Source of the DNA: Pycnococcus provasolii
Taxonomy: Eukaryota; Chlorophyta; Pseudoscourfieldiophyceae; Pseudoscourfieldiales; Pycnococcaceae
Reading direction: 5' to 3'
DNA: 64,000 bases
Assembly (NCBI GenBank): GCA_938743325.2
Contig: OW568893.1
Coordinates: 434,001-498,000 of the forward strand
The notes beneath the pieces were generated by a model. It did not search any database and was not told where the DNA came from. It was given only the letters and a program-made list of their open reading frames with translations. Position 1 is the stretch's first letter, and the number at the start of each line of letters is the position of its first letter. Shown here in pieces: positions 1 through 10,157 of this stretch. A program made the position numbers and the translations under genes.

Positions 1-3000
1 GGAGGAGTCACGATGTGAATGAACTTGATGTTGTCGTCGCCATCCGCGTCTGACACCGGAAGATTTGCGGTGAAAGTGTACCCGTCGATGATCTTATCGT
101 ATGGCGACCCGACTTGACCATATGTGATGCTCTGAGCCACCGGCGGATCTGGCGTGGCTGCAATATTCACAGTAAGTTTGGCAAAGTTGCTATCCAGACC
201 CTTCTCATCACGTGCCACATATATAATCGTGTCTACGCCGAATGCGTTCGAATAGGGCGTGTATTGAAATATGCCAAATTGTGCGTCGAGAATATTTAGG
301 TCGCCCTTCGAACCTGGACACACGACGCGAAAGGTAAGGTCCTTTCCTTCGGGATCAGTAGCTTGCAGTATTCCCAAACCTTCATCCGTTTCGGGTGGAA
401 GCTCCGGGTAGTCCTCACGCACGTTCAAGGTGACATCGTCCGCCTTGGGCGGGTCATTACGCTCACGTATGGTCAGCGTTCGAGTCGCATCTGACACTTC
501 ACCGTAATCGTCCTCCACGCTAAAGGTCACATTTCGTCGCAAGAAGCGAATTGCTGGTCCATCGTTTTTGAATTTAAAGCTGCGCAGTACATTGACGTAC
601 GTCAGTAACGGAAATGCACCCGAGATGTCGTACGCTCCAACGGACGGATTGCTTGAGTCCTTGGATATTGTCGGCAAACTAGCGCCATCTTCAAAAGCTG
701 GGCTTGAGCTATCAAATAAGAAGATGTCCGAGGAATCGTCGAATGGTTCGATTGTCACGCGAGCGCGGATCAAGCTTGTCGAGTCTACATCAGTGACCGT
801 GAGGCCGCCATCGAGCGAGCGAGATGTGGCACCCTCATTATATATTATCTCACTCGACGAGGGCTGCACAGTCGGTGGGTCATTCACGGAATTCACCCTG
901 ATGCGCGCAGGGTACGTGTGCGTCTTTTTTGCGTGCATTTCGTGCACGCGAATACGCAACATGCGATCATTGGCTGTGTTCTTCGGGTTTTGACTCGGAT
1001 TGCGATAGTGAATCATTCGCAGAGCCTTGGCGTACTCGACGAGTGGTGCCCTTCCGGCGCACTGCGGGCCCTTTGCCGGATCGTCTGCTAGTGCGCTGCC
1101 GTCAGCTTCTCCCTTGCGCAGGTATATGATGAGGTTGGAAGCATCGTAGTACGCTGTGAAGTCCTGCAAGCCAGCAGACGTCTCTGATGACGGTCCAAAC
1201 GCCAGCTGATCCTCTGATCCATCCAATGCGTTCGCCCCATCGTTGGAGTTTACGAGAGATATGTCGAGTCCACACACATCCTCAGTGAGCACTGTGACGC
1301 CATCCTCAAACACCGTGTCGGCACCATCAAATGGATAAAGAGCTTCTAGCTGATCTTCGGTGTGCATGAGCTGACTAATCCTTGGATTCATGATGACCAC
1401 GGTCGGCAGCATCTCCACAGACGCATAAATGCTAAAATGCTTTGCTAATCCACGAATCGTACCCGTAGGCGGGTCAAAGACTGTGTCCTCGAGGACGTTC
1501 CAATTATCGTTCGGCGAACGTCCGTACGTCCAGATGATGCCCGCCAGGTCAGGATTCGTTGATGATGAAATTGGAATGGATATTGGTACAGGCACGGCAA
1601 AGACATCCGTGCTGTCAAGAGCATCGATGCGAATGCTGACAATCGTCTGCGACTTGAACACGCTCGTGTCGATCCGCCTTGGCAGATTATCCTGATTCAT
1701 TTCAGTCACATTGACCTTCATATTGCTGACAGATCCCACCTTGGAAGTGGGAATCCATCCTGTTGGAAATGTTATGGACAGGCCGAGACTGGTGTCAATT
1801 TGCACATCCGACGTGGCTACCTCGTCGAGAGGCATCACCTCTGGGTCTGTGAGCTCATTGTCAATGATGCGCACAGAGAGCTGCACAGACTCCAGTACAG
1901 AGTAGCAAGGGTCATTGCTTGCGGTCACTGTGACTGATAGTATGCCACTGTGAGTGCGCTCTGCCAATGTGTCATCCTTTGCAGCAATGTTGAATATGCC
2001 TGTTGGCATGGCACCACCAACTTCATAATCTGCCGGATTGATCGTGATTGAGCTCGGTTGCACAGTGAGCTGGTTATCTGCACTGGTGAGCTTGATTGTC
2101 ACAGGCGCAATCGGAATTGTCTGCAGGGCAAACGCCATTGGAGTCGGTGTTGTCAACGTTTCCTCCCGAACGGTGATTGATGTGTCTAGCACTCCATCTA
2201 TCACCTGATTCGTCAACGCCTGCTCGCACGTCGTGGCACCCCAGCAGATCTTTGCAACATCTGTCTCCGTAACAGTCACGGCGACATTTGTGGTAAGTCC
2301 GCTGTAGTAAGAATCAGATGAGACTGAGGCTACGGGAATTTGTAGCCTCCCAAGTGCACCATTTGATGAGGCAACGCGGCATCTTCCATCGGCAGGTAGC
2401 GCCAGGTAGGCACGACCTGAGTCTGTCGAAAACGCTTCGTATCTAAGCATTAAGCCGGTCAACGTCTTGTCGAGACTGGCAATCTCACTAGGCTCTGTGT
2501 CGACGGCGAGGATTGGTTGCGAGATAACACCCGATGCAAGATCGCGGCAGTACGAGTCGTCTTTCGTGGCCGCACTTCCAGTGCATCCAACGACTACATT
2601 CACTTCGGACAAGGGCTTACTGCCAAGGGACACGTCAAGGCGCTCGAACGAACCTTCCTCGAAAGTGATTTCTGTTGAAGGCACCTTGAGCGAAGCAGTG
2701 TCAATGTCTTCGACTGTTATCGATAGAGTTCGTGTCAGCGTGTAGGATGCATCGTCGCCAGATCCCTTCAACGCGACGATTCTCTCAGTGTTTCCGCGTA
2801 CCATACCATCAGCTCGACCAAAGATGGTGACTGATTGCGCTTCATCCCAATTCGACACGGTGAATGTCAGTGTGCGTGGCGTGATATCCAAACCGCGCAA
2901 CTCGCTGGCAACGGTATTTCCATCCCGGTCCACCTCCTCAAACGTCAATTGGACTGTTGCCAGAGGACGAGTGTTCAGCGCGACTTTCACTTTTGCACCG

Positions 3001-6000
3001 TTCGCTGAACCCTCTCTTACGACCAAGCCGCTCGACGGACTGACACTGATTCCCGCCGAGCTATCGTCGACGAGAGTGAGCGGTACCGGATCTGGCTTGA
3101 GAGCTGCATAAACTGGATTCAAGGAATCAACGCCGATAGTGAGCTGCGTAGTCCGTCTACCGTCAGCGACACTGTTTCTTTTATTCGATATGAGCATAGA
3201 TTGTTTGACATCGAACGCCTCGGGTGTGAATCGCATCGTGAAGCTTGATGCTCCACCCTCACCTCCCAGTTTCGGGTCTGTGCCGCTTTGCAGATATACA
3301 ACATTTATGAATGCGGTTGGTACGGTGAACGTTATCGTGACATCGGCGTCTGGGCGGCTCGACAAGGACACCTGAAGCGCGACGTTGGAGCCTTCGTCAA
3401 TTGTCAGACTTTCTGATGGTGCAAACAATACACTTGCCGATACAGATGCATGATCACGCAAATTTAGCTTGACGTTCGTAGTGGCGCCACTTTCCTGCTG
3501 AAATTGACTTGCGCGTGAATTGTCACTCACACTTATTTCATGCTGAATCGACGCGTAGTGATTGCCTTCCACAATGCCATCAGCCAGAGCAAAGACGGTT
3601 AGCATGAACTTTGTGATGGTATCACCCGCCTCCTGGCGTGGAAACACGAGCGTGGTTTGTTTGAAGAATCCCGTCTCGCCGTCGCGCTGCATGTCCACCT
3701 GAGACTCTTCTGCCTTCGGGATGCTGATCGTCACATTGAGAGAGACGACTGGAATGGACGAAAGTGTGAGTTCGTACGGCGCACCTATCCCACGCTCTCC
3801 CAGCTTCTCAGCCTCCTCAAGAGAAAGTACAGTGGATGGCGCGATGAGAATCTCAGGGTACTTGAGCAGGGGTACGGGAGGAGGAGGTGGTGGAGGAGGT
3901 GGTGGAGGTGGAGAGGGAGTAGGTGGTGGTGGTGGTGGAGAAGAGTCATCAGGAGAAGTAGACGCAGGTGAGGGTAGAGGTGGTGGAGGAGGTGGAAAAC
4001 GTGGAGGAGGAGAGGAGTCAGGAGAGGAAGACGTAGGTGATGGCGCTGGCGGCGGATGAGGATGAGGATGAGGTGGTGGAGAGGAGTCAGGAGACGAAGA
4101 TGCAGGTGAGGGTGAGGGTGGAGGTGGCGTTGGTGGCGTTGGTGGCGGTGGCGGTGGTGGCAATGGTGGCGGTGGCAATGGTGGTGGTGGTGGCGGTGGA
4201 CTGGGCGGCGGACTAGGCGGTGGGCTAGGCGGCGGTGGACCCGGAGGCGGACTTGGCGGCGGGGGCGTACATGATCCTACCGCAATGCATCCATCTGGTG
4301 GAGGTGGCGGCGGACTAGGCGGCGGGCTGGGCGGCGGGCTGGGCGGCGGGCTGGGTGGCGGGCTGGGTGGCGGGCTAGGTGGCGGGCTAGGTGGCGGTGG
4401 TGGTGGCGGTGGTGGCGGAGAAATTGGTCGAGACGGTTGAGGAGGAATGGGAGGACGAGGAGGCGAACTCCGCGGGATGGGTGGTGGTGGCGGCGGCGGT
4501 GGTGGTGGCGGTGATGGCGGTGGTGGCGATGGTGGCGATGGTGGCGGTGGTGGCGGTGGTGGAGGCGGGCTTGGTGGTGGCGGGCTCGGAGGAGGTGGTA
4601 AAAGAGGCGGGCTTGGTGGAGGTGGACTGGGTGGTGGAGGCGGAGGCGGACTTGGTGGCGGAGGACTGGGCGGTGGAGGTGGAGGCGGACTTGGCGGCGG
4701 CGGACTGGGTGGTGGAGGTGGAGGAGGATCGATCCTTGCATTATGAATGGTGCCTTCTCCAGCTCGCAAAGACTGCCTTCCAGCTAGTCCTCCAGTCAAA
4801 GAGTACGCAATTGAATTCTGCAATATTCCCAAAGCCGATACTGCGTACATAGTAATCGCAATACGACCTCCGCCGCCGCCGCCGCCTTGCTGGTTGTTCG
4901 TAGTAATATATCCATAGCCCCCGTTGCCTCCATTCGCCTGCACATTGCCGGCGCCTTCAAGACGCGACGCGTGCAATTGCACAGATCCGCCCGCGCCGCC
5001 ACCTCCGGCTCCTCTGTAATAGCTCGACCCAGACATCAAGCCGCCTTCGCCGTTCGCATGTACAGACCCGTCGATGCGCAGAGTACCGCTTGCCGAGAGC
5101 TTCACACGTCCGCCGCCGTAGCCGCCTCTCCTATTGCTAGTTCCAGCGGCACCGCCCCGTCCCCCGAAGCTCCAGGGAGACGTCACAGACCCGAACGCAA
5201 CGGGCGCGCGGTAGTTGCCTGATGTTGTGCCACCCAAGCTTGTCGTGGCATCGCCGCCGTGCGATCCGCCGCTGCCGCCGTAATAAATAGAACTACGTCC
5301 TGTGTAGCTGCCAACCTCACCAGCACCAGTCGTCGCGTTATTCACGCGAGACGAAACGACGAGATTGCCACCCGAAGCAATCGTGATACTCTGAGCGCCC
5401 ATCACAAGCGTCGTCGCGGTGACTGTCGCGCTCTGCGCAATGCTGATCGACGCGCCCATCGAGACAGCCATGTCTGTCGCTGTCACCTTCGCTCCCGATG
5501 CCACGGTGAGCGTCGTCGACGACCCGCCCGTGATCGACAAATGCGTCAGATGTGTTGCCAATGCCTCGTGCGACTTGGCATACAGCTCGCCTGAAACAGT
5601 CAAAGAGTCCAAGATGCTCGCTGACACCGTGCACGAGCTGTCGACGCAGTACGCCTTGGATCCTGCGCCAATCTCACCGCGGAGCACCTGCATCGTCAGC
5701 GCCTGCTTCGCTTTGGCTACCGCACTCGAGCCACTCAGATGCACGAGCTGCTGTGTAGCGATCACGCTCAGCGTACTCGCGTGCGCGTCGAGTATGCCCT
5801 TCACCGTACTTCCGTAGCCCGCGCTGGACAAGCCTGTCAGTCGAAGTGTCACGCTCGACGCCTTGATCTGTCCAGTCGTCTCGACGATCGCGTCCCGCGC
5901 CTGCACAGTCATGTCCTTGTCGTTGTACGCCTCCATCAGCCCGCCCAGCTGCAAGGCTTCCGACATCGACACAGAGCACGTCGCCGAACATCGTAGCCGC

Positions 6001-9000
6001 GCCGCAGAGGCAACCGTCAGCTCGCGCATGGATAGCGTCGAAGACGCGCTTGTCCACAGCAGGTGTGCGCTGCCGTTCACGTGCACGCTGATCGACGACT
6101 CGGTGAACGAGTAAATGCTCGACGACAGTGTGCTGCTCGTCATGCAGTTCGTGCGCTTATTGTCGAGCACGAGCGCGTCAGGCTGATTATCGCGCACGTG
6201 ATACACCGTCCCTGCTCCTGCCGCCTTGTCCGAGCCGTGCCGACCCGAGTTGCCTCCCTTTGCAGTAAGCGACGACATGATCGCACCCGCAATCGTCGTA
6301 TAACGCAAGGCGATACGACCTCCGCCGCCGCCGCCGCCTTGCTGGTTGTTCGTAGTAATATATCCATAGCCCCCGTTGCCTCCATTCGCCTGCACATTGC
6401 CGGCGCCTTCAAGACGCGACGCGTGCAATTGCACAGATCCGCCCGCGCCGCCACCTCCGGCTCCTCTGTAATAGCTCGACCCAGACATCAAGCCGCCTTC
6501 GCCGTTCGCATGTACAGACCCGTCGATGCGCAGAGTACCGCTTGCCGAGAGCTTCACACGTCCGCCGCCGTAGCCGCCTCTCCTATTGCTAGTTCCAGCG
6601 GCACCGCCCCGTCCCCCGAAGCTCCAGGGAGACGTCACAGACCCGAACGCAACGGGCGCGCGGTAGTTGCCTGATGTTGTGCCACCCAAGCTTGTCGTGG
6701 CATCGCCGCCGTGCGATCCGCCGCTGCCGCCGTAATAAATAGAACTACGTCCTGTGTAGCTGCCAACCTCACCAGCACCAGTCGTCGCGTTATTCACGCG
6801 AGACGAAACGACGAGATTGCCACCCGAAGCAATCGTGATACTCTGAGCGCCCATCACAAGCGTCGTCGCGGTGACTGTCGCGCTCTGCGCAATGCTGATC
6901 GACGCGCCCATCGAGACAGCCATGTCTGTCGCTGTCACCTTCGCTCCCGATGCCACGGTAAGCATCGTCGTCGACGACCCGCCCGTGATCGACAAATGCG
7001 TCAGATGCGTTGCCAATGCCTCGTGCGACTTGGCATACAGCTCGCCTGAAACAGTCAAAGAGTCCAAGATGCTCGCTGACACCGTGCACGAGCTGTCGAC
7101 GCAGTACGCCTTGGATCCTGCGCCAATCTCACCGCGGAGCACCTGCATCGTCAGCGCCTGCTTCGCTTTGGCTACCGCACTCGAGCCACTCAGATGCACG
7201 AGCTGCTGTGTAGCGATCACGCTCAGCGTACTCGCGTGCGCGTCGAGTATGCCCTTCACCGTGCTTCCGTAGCCCGCGCTGGACAAGCCTGTCAGTCGAA
7301 GTGTCACGCTCGACGCCTTGATCTGTCCAGTCGTCTCGACGATCGCGTCCCGCGCCTGCACAGTCATGTCCTTGTCGTTGTACGCCTCCATCAGCCCGCC
7401 CAGCTGCAAGGCTTCCGACATCGACACAGAGCACATCGCCGAACATCGTAGCCGCGCCGCAGAGGCAACCGTCAGCTCGCGCATGGATAACGACGAAGAC
7501 GCGACGTCAGACCACAGGAGGTACGCGCTGCCGGTCACGTGCACGGCGATCGACGACTCGGTGAACGAGTAAATGCTCGACGACAGTGTGCTGCTCGTCA
7601 TGCAGTTCGTGCGCTTATTGTCGAGCACGAGCGCGTCAGGCTGATTATCGCGCACGTGATACACCGTCCCTGCTCCTGCCGCCTTGTCCGAGCCGTGCCG
7701 ACCCGAGTTGCCTCCCTTTGCAGTAAGCGACGACATGATCGCACCCGCAATCGTCGTATAACGCAAGGCGATACGACCTCCGCCGCCGCCGCCGCCTTGC
7801 TGGTTGTTCGTAGTAATATATCCATAGCCTCCGTTGCCTCCATTCGCCTGCACATTGCCGGCGCCTTCAAGACGCGACGCGTGCAATTGCACAGATCCGC
7901 CCGCGCCGCCACCTCCGGCTCCTCTGTAATAGCTCGACCCAGACATCAAGCCGCCTTCGCCGTTCGCATGTACAGACCCGTCGATGCGCAGAGTACCGCT
8001 TGCCGAGAGCTTCACACGTCCGCCGCCGTAGCCGCCTCTCCTATTGCTAGTTCCAGCGGCACCGCCCCGTCCCCCGAAGCTCCAGGGAGACGTCACAGAC
8101 CCGAACGCAACGGGCGCGCGGTAGTTGCCTGATGTTGTGCCACCTAAGCTTGTCGTGGCATCGCCGCCGTGCGATCCGCCGCTGCCGCCGTAATAAATAG
8201 AACTACGTCCTGTGTAGCTGCCAACCTCACCAGCACCAGTCGTCGCGTTATTCACGCGAGACGAAACGACGAGATTGCCACCCGAAGCAATCGTGATACT
8301 CTGAGCGCCCATCACAAGCGTCGTCGCGGTGACTGTCGCGCTCTGCGCAATGCTGATCGACGCGCCCATCGAGACAGCCATGTCTGTCGCTGTCACCTTC
8401 GCTCCCGATGCCACGGTGAGCGTCGTCGACGACCCGCCCGTGATCGACAAATGCGTCAGATGTGTTGCCAATGCCTCGTGCGACTTGGCATACAGCTCGC
8501 CTGAAACAGTCAAAGAGTCCAAGATGCTCGCTGACACCGTGCACGAGCTGTCGACGCAGTACGCCTTGGATCCTGCGCCAATCTCACCGCGGAGCACCTG
8601 CATCGTCAGCGCCTGCTTCGCTTTGGCTACCGCACTCGAGCCACTCAGATGCACAAGCTGCTGTGTAGCGATCACGCTCAGCGTACTCGCGTGCGCGTCG
8701 AGTATGCCCTTCACCGTGCTTCCGTAGCCCGCGCTGGACAAGCCTGTCAGTCGAAGTGTCACGCTCGACGCCTTGATCTGTCCAGTCGTCTCGACGATCG
8801 CGTCCCGCGCCTGCACAGTCATGTCCTTGTCGTTGTACGCCTCCATCAGCCCGCCCAGCTGCAAGGCTTCCGACATCGACACAGAGCACGTCGCCGAACA
8901 TCGTAGCCGCGCCGCAGAGGCAACCGTCAGCTCGCGCATGGATAGCGTCGAAGACGCGCTTGTCCACAACAGGTGTGCGCTGCCGTTCACGTGCACGCTG

Positions 9001-10157
9001 ATCGACGACTCGGTGAACGAGTAAATGCTCGACGACAGTGTGCTGCTCGTCATGCAGTTCGTGCGCTTATTGTCGAGCACGAGCGCGTCAGGCTGATTAT
9101 CGCGCACGTGATACACCGTCCCTGCTCCTGCCGCCTTGTCCGAGCCGTGCCGACCCGAGTTGCCTCCCTTTGCAGTAAGCGACGACATGATCGCACCCGC
9201 AATCGTCGTATAACGCAAGGCGATACGACCTCCGCCGCCGCCGCCGCCTTGCTGGTTGTTCGTAGTAATATATCCATAGCCCCCGTTGCCTCCATTCGCC
9301 TGCACATTGCCGGCGCCTTCAAGACGCGACGCGTGCAATTGCACAGATCCGCCCGCGCCGCCACCTCCGGCTCCTCTGTAATAGCTCGACCCAGACATCA
9401 AGCCGCCTTCGCCGTTCGCATGTACAGACCCGTCGATGCGCAGAGTACCGCTTGCCGAGAGCTTCACACGTCCGCCGCCGTAGCCGCCTCTCCTATTGCT
9501 AGTTCCAGCGGCACCGCCCCGTCCCCCGAAGCTCCAGGGAGACGTCACAGACCCGAACGCAACGGGCGCGCGGTAGTTGCCTGATGTTGTGCCACCTAAG
9601 CTTGTCGTGGCATCGCCGCCGTGCGATCCGCCGCTGCCGCCGTAATAAATAGAACTACGTCCTGTGTAGCTGCCAACCTCACCAGCACCGCTTGCGGTCG
9701 GAACATTCGCCACATTGCTGACGCTTATTAGCGCATTTGCGGCGACTGTGATGTAATTTGCGGAGACTTCAATTTGCTTTGCTCGGACGGATCCCTGCAC
9801 CGTGAGGTTTCCTCCGAGTACTATGGTAAGTGTTGCAGTTGTACTCGTGAGTTGGCCTGTGGACTGTATAAGGAGGTTTCCCGTTCCGCTTACGTCGGCA
9901 ATACTGTCGATGTTGATTGTCCTCGAGATAGTGCACGTATCACTAAGACTTCCTGAGTCGCACGTGATGGCATCCGCGCACGTTAGAGGCAAGACGTTCG
10001 CGACAATCACAACAGCGGTAGCGAGGGTCAGCAGCGCGCTCGTTTTTCGGCGGGGGTGGTGTTTGTCTTCCCTTCGTCGGCGGCAGCTTTTGATAAGGCA
10101 ATGGTACTGCGCTGTGTGCGCACTGCTTCCGTCGTTGTCTGCGTCTTGATACGCCAT
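1..10157 (-). CDS. Giant repeat-containing surface/cell-wall protein (5' part; C-terminus outside window)
   Basis: I followed this minus-strand frame from the ATG at 10157 to base 1 and found no stop, so at least 3385 codons are open without an intron. An in-frame TAA lies upstream with no other ATG between, which supports this start. Order: a basic N-terminus (residues 1-37), a hydrophobic signal anchor or signal peptide (about 38-63), 3.3 tandem glycine-rich repeats of 484-486 residues (157-1767) rich in GGGGGGGRIA-like and YGGGRV motifs, a Pro-rich SPPP linker (about 1808-2092), then Calx-beta-like segments with TIDEG and EGNHY motifs, and near the left edge cadherin/tandem-95-like modules (NDPP, ATDPEGK, DADGDD). 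Known SPPP modules in algae and plants are hydroxyproline-glycosylated wall proteins. I infer a secreted or anchored coat, scale or adhesion protein. The exact function is unknown. Confidence 0.85.
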   Translation of the reverse strand, partial: MAYQDADNDGSSAHTAQYHCLIKSCRRRREDKHHPRRKTSALLTLATAVVIVANVLPLTCADAITCDSGSLSDTCTISRTINIDSIADVSGTGNLLIQSTGQLTSTTATLTIVLGGNLTVQGSVRAKQIEVSANYITVAANALISVSNVANVPTASGAGEVGSYTGRSSIYYGGSGGSHGGDATTSLGGTTSGNYRAPVAFGSVTSPWSFGGRGGAAGTSNRRGGYGGGRVKLSASGTLRIDGSVHANGEGGLMSGSSYYRGAGGGGAGGSVQLHASRLEGAGNVQANGGNGGYGYITTNNQQGGGGGGGRIALRYTTIAGAIMSSLTAKGGNSGRHGSDKAAGAGTVYHVRDNQPDALVLDNKRTNCMTSSTLSSSIYSFTESSISVHVNGSAHLLWTSASSTLSMRELTVASAARLRCSATCSVSMSEALQLGGLMEAYNDKDMTVQARDAIVETTGQIKASSVTLRLTGLSSAGYGSTVKGILDAHASTLSVIATQQLVHLSGSSAVAKAKQALTMQVLRGEIGAGSKAYCVDSSCTVSASILDSLTVSGELYAKSHEALATHLTHLSITGGSSTTLTVASGAKVTATDMAVSMGASISIAQSATVTATTLVMGAQSITIASGGNLVVSSRVNNATTGAGEVGSYTGRSSIYYGGSGGSHGGDATTSLGGTTSGNYRAPVAFGSVTSPWSFGGRGGAAGTSNRRGGYGGGRVKLSASGTLRIDGSVHANGEGGLMSGSSYYRGAGGGGAGGSVQLHASRLEGAGNVQANGGNGGYGYITTNNQQGGGGGGGRIALRYTTIAGAIMSSLTAKGGNSGRHGSDKAAGAGTVYHVRDNQPDALVLDNKRTNCMTSSTLSSSIYSFTESSIAVHVTGSAYLLWSDVASSSLSMRELTVASAARLRCSAMCSVSMSEALQLGGLMEAYNDKDMTVQARDAIVETTGQIKASSVTLRLTGLSSAGYGSTVKGILDAHASTLSVIATQQLVHLSGSSAVAKAKQALTMQVLRGEIGAGSKAYCVDSSCTVSASILDSLTVSGELYAKSHEALATHLTHLSITGGSSTTMLTVASGAKVTATDMAVSMGASISIAQSATVTATTLVMGAQSITIASGGNLVVSSRVNNATTGAGEVGSYTGRSSIYYGGSGGSHGGDATTSLGGTTSGNYRAPVAFGSVTSPWSFGGRGGAAGTSNRRGGYGGGRVKLSASGTLRIDGSVHANGEGGLMSGSSYYRGAGGGGAGGSVQLHASRLEGAGNVQANGGNGGYGYITTNNQQGGGGGGGRIALRYTTIAGAIMSSLTAKGGNSGRHGSDKAAGAGTVYHVRDNQPDALVLDNKRTNCMTSSTLSSSIYSFTESSISVHVNGSAHLLWTSASSTLSMRELTVASAARLRCSATCSVSMSEALQLGGLMEAYNDKDMTVQARDAIVETTGQIKASSVTLRLTGLSSAGYGSTVKGILDAHASTLSVIATQQLVHLSGSSAVAKAKQALTMQVLRGEIGAGSKAYCVDSSCTVSASILDSLTVSGELYAKSHEALATHLTHLSITGGSSTTLTVASGAKVTATDMAVSMGASISIAQSATVTATTLVMGAQSITIASGGNLVVSSRVNNATTGAGEVGSYTGRSSIYYGGSGGSHGGDATTSLGGTTSGNYRAPVAFGSVTSPWSFGGRGGAAGTSNRRGGYGGGRVKLSASGTLRIDGSVHANGEGGLMSGSSYYRGAGGGGAGGSVQLHASRLEGAGNVQANGGNGGYGYITTNNQQGGGGGGGRIAITMYAVSALGILQNSIAYSLTGGLAGRQSLRAGEGTIHNARIDPPPPPPPSPPPPSPPPPPPPSPPPPSPPPPPPPSPPPPSPPLLPPPPSPPPPSPPPPPPPPPPSPPSPPPPSPPPPPPPPPPPIPRSSPPRPPIPPQPSRPISPPPPPPPPPPSPPPSPPPSPPPSPPPSPPPSPPPSPPPPPPDGCIAVGSCTPPPPSPPPGPPPPSPPPSPPPSPPPPPPPLPPPPLPPPPPPPTPPTPPPPSPSPASSSPDSSPPPHPHPHPPPAPSPTSSSPDSSPPPRFPPPPPPLPSPASTSPDDSSPPPPPPTPSPPPPPPPPPPPPVPLLKYPEILIAPSTVLSLEEAEKLGERGIGAPYELTLSSIPVVSLNVTISIPKAEESQVDMQRDGETGFFKQTTLVFPRQEAGDTITKFMLTVFALADGIVEGNHYASIQHEISVSDNSRASQFQQESGATTNVKLNLRDHASVSASVLFAPSESLTIDEGSNVALQVSLSSRPDADVTITFTVPTAFINVVYLQSGTDPKLGGEGGASSFTMRFTPEAFDVKQSMLISNKRNSVADGRRTTQLTIGVDSLNPVYAALKPDPVPLTLVDDSSAGISVSPSSGLVVREGSANGAKVKVALNTRPLATVQLTFEEVDRDGNTVASELRGLDITPRTLTFTVSNWDEAQSVTIFGRADGMVRGNTERIVALKGSGDDASYTLTRTLSITVEDIDTASLKVPSTEITFEEGSFERLDVSLGSKPLSEVNVVVGCTGSAATKDDSYCRDLASGVISQPILAVDTEPSEIASLDKTLTGLMLRYEAFSTDSGRAYLALPADGRCRVASSNGALGRLQIPVASVSSDSYYSGLTTNVAVTVTETDVAKICWGATTCEQALTNQVIDGVLDTSITVREETLTTPTPMAFALQTIPIAPVTIKLTSADNQLTVQPSSITINPADYEVGGAMPTGIFNIAAKDDTLAERTHSGILSVTVTASNDPCYSVLESVQLSVRIIDNELTDPEVMPLDEVATSDVQIDTSLGLSITFPTGWIPTSKVGSVSNMKVNVTEMNQDNLPRRIDTSVFKSQTIVSIRIDALDSTDVFAVPVPISIPISSSTNPDLAGIIWTYGRSPNDNWNVLEDTVFDPPTGTIRGLAKHFSIYASVEMLPTVVIMNPRISQLMHTEDQLEALYPFDGADTVFEDGVTVLTEDVCGLDISLVNSNDGANALDGSEDQLAFGPSSETSAGLQDFTAYYDASNLIIYLRKGEADGSALADDPAKGPQCAGRAPLVEYAKALRMIHYRNPSQNPKNTANDRMLRIRVHEMHAKKTHTYPARIRVNSVNDPPTVQPSSSEIIYNEGATSRSLDGGLTVTDVDSTSLIRARVTIEPFDDSSDIFLFDSSSPAFEDGASLPTISKDSSNPSVGAYDISGAFPLLTYVNVLRSFKFKNDGPAIRFLRRNVTFSVEDDYGEVSDATRTLTIRERNDPPKADDVTLNVREDYPELPPETDEGLGILQATDPEGKDLTFRVVCPGSKGDLNILDAQFGIFQYTPYSNAFGVDTIIYVARDEKGLDSNFAKLTVNIAATPDPPVAQSITYGQVGSPYDKIIDGYTFTANLPVSDADGDDNIKFIHIVTP
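3880..4735 (-). repeat. Proline-rich SPPP/PPPP linker-coding tract
   Basis: On the minus strand in the giant-protein frame the G-rich plus strand reads as SPPP, SPPPP and PPPPPPP blocks, with one HPHPHP stretch near 4060. It separates the glycine-rich repeats from the Calx-beta-like part. Such blocks in volvocine and other green-algal pherophorin-type proteins are hydroxyproline-glycosylated rods. The plus strand also reads as long poly-Gly or poly-Val, which is an artefact of the other frames. Confidence 0.85.
4857..9689 (-). repeat. 3.3 near-identical tandem ~1.45 kb coding repeats
   Basis: Units, in the protein's N-to-C order, are 9689-8238 (1452 bp), 8237-6780 (1458 bp), 6779-5328 (1452 bp) and a partial unit 5327-4857 (471 bp). 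All are multiples of three, so the host frame is kept. Copies differ at only a few positions. The 1458-bp unit has a 6-bp insertion near 6965 and a diverged patch at about 7487-7550 that the other two full units do not share. The sharp end at 9689 and near-identity indicate recent amplification or gene conversion. Confidence 0.95.

Noticed and set aside
4391-4852. Plus-strand poly-Val/Ala and poly-Gly frames over the G-rich tract
   Set aside because: The same DNA encodes the SPPP linker in the long minus-strand frame. Homopolymeric frames in all phases are expected from GGT/GGC repeats.
4887-9584. Repeated plus-strand open frames of 83-203 residues through the tandem repeats
   Set aside because: They recur once per repeat unit and are antisense to the continuous minus-strand frame. 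Their Arg/Ala-rich composition is that of the complement of Gly/Ser/Thr codons, and none has a domain.
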